DNA of 9,082 bases, taken from Thermus sp. JCM 17653. Its GTDB lineage: Bacteria; Deinococcota; Deinococci; Deinococcales; Thermaceae. Numbering within the stretch: the first letter of the stretch is position 1; each line of letters starts with the position of its first letter. Below the pieces are notes generated by a model. The model had not been told where the DNA came from. It was given only the letters and a program-made list of their open reading frames with translations, and ran no database searches. The stretch is from contig BBBN01000058.1 in NCBI GenBank assembly GCA_001311585.1, forward strand, positions 1-9,082, read 5' to 3'. Of the stretch, positions 1 to 5,155 are shown in pieces. A program made the translations under genes and the position numbers.

Positions 1-143
<143 letters not shown>

Positions 144-174
144 TTACGGAAAGCTTCGCCGCCACCCTCTCCTC

Positions 175-1304
175 CTAGAAAGCCCGCATCCCCGTGAGGT
201 GGGCCCCGATGATGAGCTTCTGCACCTCGCTCGTCCCCTCGTAGAGGGTGAGGATGCGGGCGTCCCGGTAGAGCCTCGCCACCTCGTACTCCTCAAAGAA
301 GCCGTACCCCCCGTGTACCTGGATGGCCCGGTAGGCCACCCGGTTGGCGGCCTCGGAGGCGAAGAGCTTGGCCAGGCTGGCCTCTAAGGTGTAGGCCTCC
401 CCCTTGGCCTTCTTCCAGGCGGCCCGGTAGGTGAGGAGGCGGGCGGCCTCGAGGTCCAGCTTCATGGCGGCCAGGTGCTCCTGGACTAGCTGGAACTGGG
501 CGATGGGCTTGCCGAACTGCCTCCTCTCCTTGGCGTAGGCCAGGGAGAGGTCCAGGGCCGTTGCATGAGCCACCGCCCCCGCCGCCAGGGAGATGCGCCC
601 CGTGTCCAGGGTGGAAAGGGCGATCCTAAACCCCTCCCCCTCCCTCCCCAGGACCCGGCCCTTGGGCACCCGCACCCCGTCCAGAAAGACCATCCCCGTG
701 TCCGCCGCCTTTAGGCCCAGCTTCCCCTTCAAGGGCTCGTCCTCACCCCGTCTTCCCGCTCCACCAGGAAGCAGGTGATCCCCTTGGCCCCCTTCTCGGG
801 TTCGGTCTTGGCGAAGACGAGGAAGACCTGGGCCACGTTGGCGTGGGAGATGAAGGTCTTCTGCCCCTCCAACACGTAAAAGTCCCCGTCCCGGTGGGCG
901 CGGGTCCTGAGGCTTGCCGCGTCCGACCCGGCCTCGGGCTCGGTGAGGGCGAAGGCCCCCAGAACCTCCCCCCGGGCGAGGCGGGGCACGTAGCGGGCCT
1001 TCTGGGCCTCGGTGCCGTAGGCGAGGAGGGGGGTGAGGACCAGGCTCTGCTGCACGGAGAGGATGGAGCGCAAGGAGGCCCACCCCCCCATCTCCTCCAA
1101 GAGGGCGAGGTAGGCGAAGAAGTCCAGCCCCGCTCCCCCCAGCGCCTCGGGGACGAAGACCCCGAGGAAGCCAAGCCCCGCCATCTCCTCCACCAGGGGC
1201 CAGGGGAAGGCCTCTTCCTCCTCGTAGGCCCTAAGCGCCCCGCCCCGCTCGGCAAGAAACCTCCGGGCGAGCTCCCGGATCTCCTTGTGTTCAGGCACTT
1301 CCAC
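175..1304 (-). CDS. Acyl-CoA dehydrogenase, interrupted by one frameshift near 740-745
   Basis: FAD-dependent acyl-CoA dehydrogenase, which introduces the alpha-beta double bond in acyl-CoA beta-oxidation and passes electrons to ETF. The N-terminal part (1304 to about 745) carries the helical domain and the [14 protein letters not shown] flavin/substrate motif. The C-terminal part (about 740 to 175) carries the [12 protein letters not shown] and QVHGGYGF segments and ends with [14 protein letters not shown], where the Glu of YEGT aligns with the catalytic base of medium-chain dehydrogenases. The two parts are in different frames: adding one base in the GTGAGGACGAG stretch would join them as ...[14 protein letters not shown]..., giving about 376 residues, the normal family length. 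The start is GTG at 1302-1304, preceded by AAGGGGG seven bases upstream. It overlaps the end of the TetR gene by 14 bases, which suggests translational coupling. Chain-length preference cannot be read from the sequence. Confidence 0.9.
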
Positions 1305-1863
1305 GCTCCAACCCCCTTAGGATCAGGTCGTAGTACCCCCGCGCCACCTCCTCCGCCCGCATGGCCCCCCGGGCCGGAACCAGCGGATCATCCAGTTGAG
1401 CATGGAGAGCACCGCCCGCCCCGCCAGCCACGTCCACCTCCCGGAAGACGCCCTTCTCCACCCCGCGCCTCAGGATCGCCCGCAGGTTGGCCTCGTGCCG
1501 GTCGCGGAGGGCGATGGTCTTCAGGCGGTTTTCCGGGGAAAGGCTCTTGATCTCCTGGAGCATGGTGACGAAGAAGGGGTAGTTCTCTTCGAAATAGCGG
1601 GCATGGCCCTCCATGAAGCGGAGGAGGGCCTCCTTGGGATCTGGGATCTTAAGGGCCTCCTCCCCCGCCGCCACCAGGCCCTTTAGGGCCAGGAGGCTGA
1701 TCTCGTAAAGGATCTCCTCCTTGCTCCCGAAGTGATGGTACAAGGCGGCCTTGGAAAGGCCCAGGGCCTGGGCGATGTCCTGGACGCTGGTGGCCTCGTA
1801 GCCCTTCTCGGTGAAGAGCCTGGCGGCTTCTTCAAGGATGCGGTCCCTGGTGGTCGTCAGCAT
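1291..1863 (-). CDS. TetR-family transcriptional regulator of fatty-acid type, with two compensating frameshifts
   Basis: A DNA-binding repressor of about 190 residues. Residues 1-50 form the TetR helix-turn-helix: [21 protein letters not shown], then [26 protein letters not shown]. The rest is the all-helical ligand domain. Near the C-terminus, the read frame from about 1428 to 1366 gives an atypical [20 protein letters not shown]. The neighbouring frame gives [16 protein letters not shown], which matches the conserved NW..RW.RPGG segment of acyl-CoA-responsive TetR proteins. The true frame is therefore shifted by one indel near 1425-1430 and restored by another in the six-base run at 1365-1370. 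The start is ATG at 1861-1863; the longer open frame upstream is not coding, because it would cross the promoter, operator and a terminator. The gene heads an operon with the acyl-CoA dehydrogenase and probably represses itself through the adjacent palindrome. Confidence 0.88.
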   Translation of the reverse strand: MLTTTRDRILEEAARLFTEKGYEATSVQDIAQALGLSKAALYHHFGSKEEILYEISLLALKGLVAAGEEALKIPDPKEALLRFMEGHARYFEENYPFFVTMLQEIKSLSPENRLKTIALRDRHEANLRAILRRGVEKGVFREVDVAGGAGGALHAQLDDPLVPARGAMRAEEVARGYYDLILRGLERGSA

Positions 1864-1868
1864 ACCCC

Positions 1869-1882
1869 ACCGACCGGTCGGT
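1869..1882. promoter_or_regulatory. Perfect 14-bp palindromic TetR operator
   Basis: ACCGACCGGTCGGT is identical on both strands. It lies between the promoter and the TetR start codon, and the predicted transcription start falls at its upstream edge (1882), so a bound repressor would block RNA polymerase. From memory, the TetR regulators of fatty-acid and phenylacetate genes in Thermus thermophilus (FadR, PfmR) use sites of this ACCGACCG/CGGTCGGT type; that match should be checked. Autorepression is inferred from position. Confidence 0.85.
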
Positions 1883-1888
1883 AAGCTC

Positions 1889-1917
1889 ACTTTACCCCCT
1901 GGCTCCTTTCCCGTCAA
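1889..1917 (-). promoter_or_regulatory. Sigma-70-type promoter of the TetR/acyl-CoA dehydrogenase operon
   Basis: On the minus strand a TTGACG -35 box (1912-1917) is followed after exactly 17 bases by a TAAAGT -10 box (1889-1894). The expected start of transcription is about 1882, giving a leader of about 19 nt before the ATG at 1863, with the operator occupying most of it. Confidence 0.75.
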
Positions 1918-2053
1918 GCTCTCATCCCTTCGTGTGCTACTTGACCCCAACCCCTGGGGTGTGAAAAAAGAGGGGGTGCCATGCGGCAAGATCGTGAGCA
2001 CCCCCTTTACCATGATACTGTCTTGTCTGCCAAGCCACTCCCTTGCGACGTAG
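1918..2053. other. Unassigned spacer carrying the terminator; possible dispersed Thermus element
   Basis: No gene is convincing here. The minus strand stays open through this stretch (it reads [17 protein letters not shown] and similar), but there is no start signal and the frame is interrupted in function by the promoter and operator further down. The plus strand holds an 80-codon frame that is mostly the antisense of tetR. The segment also contains ACCCCTGGGGT at 1950-1960. Its look is that of a short repeated intergenic element or a gene end, which I cannot test from one window. Confidence 0.3.
1964..2006 (-). terminator. Rho-independent terminator upstream of the tetR promoter
   Basis: Read on the minus strand, a 9-bp perfect stem AGGGGGTGC/GCACCCCCT (arms 1998-2006 and 1971-1979) with an 18-nt loop is followed by C and six T residues (complement of 1964-1969). 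The loop itself can form a small inner GCC/GGC pairing. This would stop transcription entering from the toxin-antitoxin side before the tetR promoter. The gene it originally served is not evident. Confidence 0.7.
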
Positions 2054-2203
2054 CCCTCACCTGAGCCAGCCCCGGCGCCGACCCTCTCCCTTTCAAGGCT
2101 CCTGGTCAAGCCCGGCGACCGGGTGAAAGAGGGGGAGCCCATCGCCCGGTGGGTGGAGGAGGTGCGCTCCCCCGTGGCGGGCCGGGTGGTGGTGGCCCAG
2201 TAA
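2054..2203 (+). pseudogene. 3' remnant of a gene ending in a lipoyl/biotinyl-like domain
   Basis: The plus frame between the stop at 2051-2053 and the TAA at 2201-2203 encodes 49 residues with no start codon. It begins with a Pro/Ala-rich linker ([10 protein letters not shown]) and continues as [18 protein letters not shown]...[13 protein letters not shown]. The pattern PGDxVxxGxxIA...SPxxGxVxxV is typical of the barrel-sandwich hybrid fold found in biotinyl/lipoyl carriers, membrane-fusion proteins and some peptidases. No lipoylated or biotinylated lysine motif is visible, so the parent family is uncertain. Codon use is normal for the replicon. The absence of any 5' part and the direct junction with an opposing antitoxin gene suggest a deletion or insertion scar. 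Confidence 0.6.
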
Positions 2204-2330
2204 AGCCGCGCTCCTTGAGGTAGGCCTCCAGGGCCTCGGCGGTGAGGGCGCTCATGGACTTCCCCTCGTTCTCCGCCGCCTGGCGGTGGAGGCGGGCCAG
2301 GTCCTCGGGGATGTGAACGGTTGGGCGCAT
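2106..2330 (-). CDS. Ribbon-helix-helix (CopG/Arc-like) antitoxin, C-terminus replaced at a junction
   Basis: From the ATG at 2328-2330 the protein begins [20 protein letters not shown] and goes on to [19 protein letters not shown]. This is a short strand, helix, turn and helix, the ribbon-helix-helix fold used by many antitoxins to bind DNA as dimers. After about residue 43 the frame runs through the antisense of the lipoyl-like remnant, giving a Pro/Gly-rich tail (PPPPGPP...) until a TGA at 2106. That tail is not credible as native sequence, so the original C-terminal toxin-binding part and any downstream toxin gene appear to be lost near 2200. No ribosome binding site is evident; a GTG at 2346-2348 is an alternative start. 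It is probably a non-functional orphan. Confidence 0.6.
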   Translation of the reverse strand: MRPTVHIPEDLARLHRQAAENEGKSMSALTAEALEAYLKERGFTGPPPPGPPRGSAPPPPTGRWAPPLSPGRRA

Positions 2331-2478
2331 AGAGAAAGGGCATAACACGGGGCGTGCGGAGGAGCCGGGTTGAGCCCACCGTGTCCCTGGGTCCTGGAGC
2401 TCCCCTTCCGGGGCGTGGGCGAGGGTGGGTAGGAAGGGGGTGGCCCATCTGGTGGAGCGGTAAGGTCCGTGTCGGGCA

Positions 2479-2504
2479 GGAAGCTTCCCACTCCTCTAGC
2501 TTCC
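2479..2504. other. Hairpin overlapping the PIN toxin stop codon
   Basis: A 7-bp stem GGAAGCT/AGCTTCC (2479-2485 with 2498-2504) encloses a 12-nt loop and spans the stop codon of the PIN gene. There is no T tract on either side, so it is at best a weak terminator or an RNA 3'-end stabiliser. The rest of the gap from 2350 to 2495 holds no recognisable gene, tRNA or repeat. Confidence 0.3.
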
Positions 2505-2939
2505 GGGCCGGAAGGTGAGGATGAAGTCGCGGGGCGTAAGGACCTTTAGGGGCAGGTCTTGACGGGACATCAGGTGCTTGAAGTGGCGAGTATCGCCCGT
2601 GAGGAGGACGGAGGCGCCCGCAGCCACGGCGGCCGCCAAAACGGGAAGATCCTTCTCGGGCACCAAGGACTCCATCCAGGGGGCGCCCTCGGCCTCCGGG
2701 ACCAGGGTCACTACCTCGAGCTTAGCCTCCAGCTCACGGAGGGCCATAGGCCGCTTCCGGAGGAGGTTTTTTTCTGGCCTCTAGAAGGCAGTAAGGCTTG
2801 TAGCCAGCCGGTAGCGCTTCTTTCTCGCCCCCTGCCAGATGACCTCAAACACCTCTCCTCCTAAGCTGGCCGAGAAAAGAATGTTGGCGTCGAGGAAGAT
2901 GAGCGCCTTTTTAGAGACCCCAGGCTTGGCGGAAGGCAT
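2496..2939 (-). CDS. PIN-domain toxin (VapC-like/COG1569-like), two compensating frameshifts
   Basis: A ribonuclease toxin of about 147 residues. Starting at the ATG at 2937-2939, it reads [11 protein letters not shown] and then [14 protein letters not shown], with the first PIN aspartate in LDAN. The frame hits TAG around 2779 unless two indels are corrected: one missing base at about 2795-2796 (restoring [10 protein letters not shown], which supplies the conserved Glu) and one extra base in the T7 run at 2767-2773 (restoring [15 protein letters not shown]). After that [22 protein letters not shown] supplies the remaining acidic residues, and it ends at [15 protein letters not shown]. With these corrections all four metal-binding acids are present. 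The start lies inside the last codons of the AbrB gene (29-base overlap), the usual order of an antitoxin-toxin pair. The two shifts compensate, so the total length stays a multiple of three. Confidence 0.8.
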
Positions 2940-3156
2940 CCAGGTCTTCTTGGGACACGCGAGCGTTCTCGGCGAACTCCTGGAGCCTCTCCTCGGTGTA
3001 AATCTCCACAGGTAGCACCACCGCCGGCTCGAGGACGACCCGCCCCTCCTCTATCCGCACCACCAGGGGGTCCCCTGGCTTTAGCCCGAGGGCGCGCCGG
3101 ACTTCCACGGGGAGGGTGACCTGCCCCCGCTTGGAAAGGGAGATGAGGGTCTTCAC
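2911..3156 (-). CDS. AbrB/SpoVT-family antitoxin paired with the PIN toxin
   Basis: An 81-residue protein whose first half is the swapped-hairpin AbrB DNA-binding domain: ISLSKRGQVTLPVEVRRALGLKPGDPLVVRIEEGRVVLEP. The acidic, helical C-terminal part ([29 protein letters not shown]) would be the toxin-neutralising segment. I place the start at the GTG at 3154-3156 rather than the longer frame beginning upstream, because a -10 box lies six bases before that GTG and the domain begins directly after it. Such antitoxins bind their own promoter with the toxin as co-repressor; this is family knowledge, and no clear operator palindrome is visible here. It is divergent from parA, with a 111-base shared intergenic region. 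Confidence 0.85.
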   Translation of the reverse strand: MKTLISLSKRGQVTLPVEVRRALGLKPGDPLVVRIEEGRVVLEPAVVLPVEIYTEERLQEFAENARVSQEDLDAFRQAWGL

Positions 3157-3162
3157 GGTTTC

Positions 3163-3168
3163 AGTATA
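3163..3168 (-). promoter_or_regulatory. -10 box (TATACT) for a leaderless abrB-PIN transcript
   Basis: On the minus strand TATACT is followed by GAAACC and then the GTG start, so transcription would begin at the start codon itself. No good -35 exists at 16-18 bases; a TTGACC lies 23 bases upstream (3192-3197), which is too far to count as a normal -35. Confidence 0.6.
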
Positions 3169-3231
3169 TCGGAAATTCAGAAACACCGGGAGGTCAAGCG
3201 CCGGGAGTTTCCGAGGGGACGTTTCAGGGCA

Positions 3232-3261
3232 TTGACAGGATGCCTTTTAGGCCATTAGCAT
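3232..3261 (+). promoter_or_regulatory. Leaderless promoter of parAB
   Basis: A consensus TTGACA -35 box (3232-3237), an 18-base spacer and a TAGCAT -10 box (3256-3261) sit six bases before the parA ATG at 3268. The transcript would therefore start at or next to the initiation codon. GTTTCAG occurs twice in the intergenic region (3158-3164 and 3221-3227); it might be part of an operator for the HTH domain of ParA, but the evidence is weak. Confidence 0.7.
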
Positions 3262-3267
3262 TGCCTC

Positions 3268-4250
3268 ATGGGGCAAACCAAGCTGATCCCCCTGCCTGAA
3301 TACGCCCGGCGTACCGGGATCCCCCTCAGCACGTTGCGCCTCTACATTCGCGAGGGGCGGCTTCGGGCCATGCGCCTGGGACGCTACTGGTACATCCCCG
3401 TGGAAGACGAGGGGGATGGGGGAGGGAGGGGCCGGGTCTTCACCCTCTTTACCCATGCCGGGGGAGCGGGAAAGACCTCCTTGGCCCGGGATCTGGGGTT
3501 TGAGCTGGCTTCGAGGGGGTACCGGGTCCTCTTGGTGGACGCTGACCCCCAGGCGAACCTCTCTGCCTGGCTGGGTGTGGACTTGTCCGAGGTGGAAGAC
3601 CGGGAGACCCTCCTCGCCGTGGTGGAGGGGAAGGGACTGCCGGAGCCCCGCCGGCTGGAGGTGGGAGGAGTAACACTAGGCCTTGTCCCCGCCAACATGA
3701 ATCTGGCCATGGCCGAGGTGCTCATCCCCGCCAAGAGCCTCGGGATGGTCTTGCTTCGCACCGCGTTGATGGAAAGCGAGGCCTTGGAGCGCTACGACTT
3801 CGTTCTTATCGATTCCCCTCCCTCCCTTGGTCCCATAGCGGGTATGGCCGCCCTTGCGGGGGAAGGGCTTTTGGTCCCGGTGGAGACCAGCGCTAAGGGG
3901 GTTCAGGCGCTTCGCGCGTGGTGGAGGTGAGTAAGGACTACCTCCGCACCCTTCGGGCCCTGCGCTTTCTCTCACCGGAGGTGGTTACCTTTATTCGCCT
4001 CTTGATTCCCACCAAGTACGACGGCCGGACGGCCCAGGACAAAAAGGTTCGCCTGCTTTTGGAAGAGGCGGCCGCCATCGCCCCCCTGGCTCCAGCCCTT
4101 TCCTACCGCCCAGGTCCTTACAAGGAGGCCATAGACCGGGCCCTGCCTATCCATGCGGTGGGGGACGAGCGGCTTTTGGGAGAGATCCGGGCCCTGGCGG
4201 AGGCCTTCTTGTCTCAGGCGGGCGTCCGGGCTCAGGAGGAGGTGGTTTAG
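3268..4250 (+). CDS. parA: ParA-family partition ATPase with N-terminal HTH domain, one frameshift near 3913-3919
   Basis: A plasmid/chromosome partition ATPase of about 327 residues that moves ParB-centromere complexes over the nucleoid. Residues 5-45 form a MerR/excisionase-like HTH (LPEYARRTGIPLSTLRLYIREGRL, then RYWYIP), which probably binds the parAB promoter. Residues 57 onward are the ATPase: a Walker A variant AGGAGKTS (64-71), VDADPQ (90-95) and Walker B-like VLIDSPPSLG. The position that holds the signature lysine in KGGVGKTT is Ala64 here. The frame stops at a TGA ending at 3930, but one extra base near 3913-3919 lets it continue as VVEVSKDYLRTLRALRFLSPE...IPTKYDGRTAQDKKVR, the normal ParA C-terminal part, to the TAG at 4248-4250. 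It starts at a leaderless ATG and abuts parB with no gap. Confidence 0.88.
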
Positions 4251-5127
4251 ATGGGCGTTATGGAGCGCATGTTCCGTGAGGCCATGGGCCTTGCTGCCAA
4301 GGGGGAGGCTTCTACGACGGAGGTGGTGCCCCTCTCCGCCCTCGTCCCCTCCCCCCAGCCCCGAAAGCGCTTCGAGGGCCTCGAGGCCCTCGCCGAAAGC
4401 GTCCGGGAGAAGGGGATTCTCCAGCCCCTCCTGGTGCGCCCCCTCGGGGACGGGAGGTACGCCATCGTGGCCGGGGAAAGGCGCTACCGGGCGGCCCGGA
4501 TGGCGGGCATCGAGGAAGTCCCGGTCCGGGTCCTGGACCTCTCGGAAAAGGAGGCGAGGCTCCTCGCCCTGGTGGAGAACCTGCAGCGGGAGGACCTGAA
4601 CCCCTACGAGGAGACCTTGGGGGTGCTGGACCTCCTATCGGAAGACTTGGGGAAAAGCCGGGAGGAGGTGGTGGGGCTCCTCCACCGGATGCAGAACGAG
4701 AGGAGGGGTAAAGCTACCCATAACGTTATGGGTAGCCCCGAGGCCCGGAGGTGGAGGAGCTTTTCAAGGCCTTGGGCCGCATGTCTTGGGAGTCCTTCGT
4801 GCAGAACCGCCTTCCTCTCCTCAAGCTCCCCGAGGACCTGAAGAGGGCCCTGGAGGAAGGGGCGATTCCCTACACCGCCGCCCTGGAGCTCAAGAAGGTG
4901 CGGGACGAGGCCCTGAGGCGGGCCCTCCTGGAGGAGGCCAGGGCGGGGCTTTCCTTGCGGGAGCTCAAGGCCAGGGTGCGGGAGGCCCTTAAGAAGGAGA
5001 AAGCCCCCAAGCCTTGGTACCGGGAGGTGGGGGAGAGGCTCTTGCGGCTGGACCTCGAGGCCATCCCCCGAAGAAGCGCGCCCTGGTGGAGGAAAAGCTT
5101 AGGGAACTCCGGGAGCTCCTGGAGTAG
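4251..5127 (+). CDS. parB: ParB-family partition protein, two frameshifts near 4745 and 5070
   Basis: Centromere-binding partition protein of about 292 residues. The N-terminal domain holds VPLSALVPSPQPRKRF and the nucleotide-binding box AGERRYRAARMAG (about 74-86), typical of ParB CTPases, then LVENLQREDLNPYEET. The middle holds the helix-turn-helix region (LSEDLGKSREEVVGLLHRM). At about 4741-4750 one base is missing; beyond it the protein continues as VEELFKALGRMSWESFVQNRLPLLKLPEDLKRAL and a charged helical region. A second loss in the C5 run near 5068-5072 moves the frame to KKRALVEEKLRELRELLE and the TAG at 5125-5127. The ATG at 4251 is preceded by GGAGGAGGTGG at a proper distance and follows the parA stop directly, so the two genes form one transcription unit. 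A 24-bp palindrome lies within the coding region. Confidence 0.88.
4713..4736. promoter_or_regulatory. 24-bp perfect palindrome inside parB, candidate parS centromere
   Basis: The half-site GCTACCCATAAC is followed directly by its exact reverse complement GTTATGGGTAGC. It covers eight whole codons (ATHNVMGS) of parB. Four of these (GCT, CAT, GTT, GGT) end in T, unusual against the G/C-ending codons around them, so the DNA itself seems to be under selection. ParB boxes are palindromes, and in Bacillus subtilis a parS lies inside the ParB gene spo0J. Centromere function is inferred. Confidence 0.65.
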
Positions 5128-5155
5128 CCTCCGGGGGCCCCGGTCTAGAGCTCCA
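5120..5155. terminator. Possible bidirectional hairpin between convergent parB and helicase genes
   Basis: The 17 bases between the two stop codons contain the GC-rich self-complementary CCGGGGGCCCCGG (5131-5143). Outer bases TGGAG (5120-5124) and CTCCA (5151-5155) can also pair, as can the TAG and CTA stops. No T tract follows on either strand, so termination strength is doubtful. Confidence 0.3.

Noticed and set aside
843..1550. 235-residue plus-strand open frame
   Set aside because: It is antisense to the acyl-CoA dehydrogenase and TetR genes, is Pro/Gly-rich and lacks any domain; a GC-rich codon shadow.
1864..2448. N-terminal extension of the TetR frame by about 195 residues
   Set aside because: It would run through a terminator, a good promoter and the operator, and is low-complexity; the HTH begins right after the ATG at 1863.
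2350..2495. Possible tRNA or IS200/IS605 end in the gap
   Set aside because: No cloverleaf can be built, and no transposase motif or matching terminal repeats are visible.
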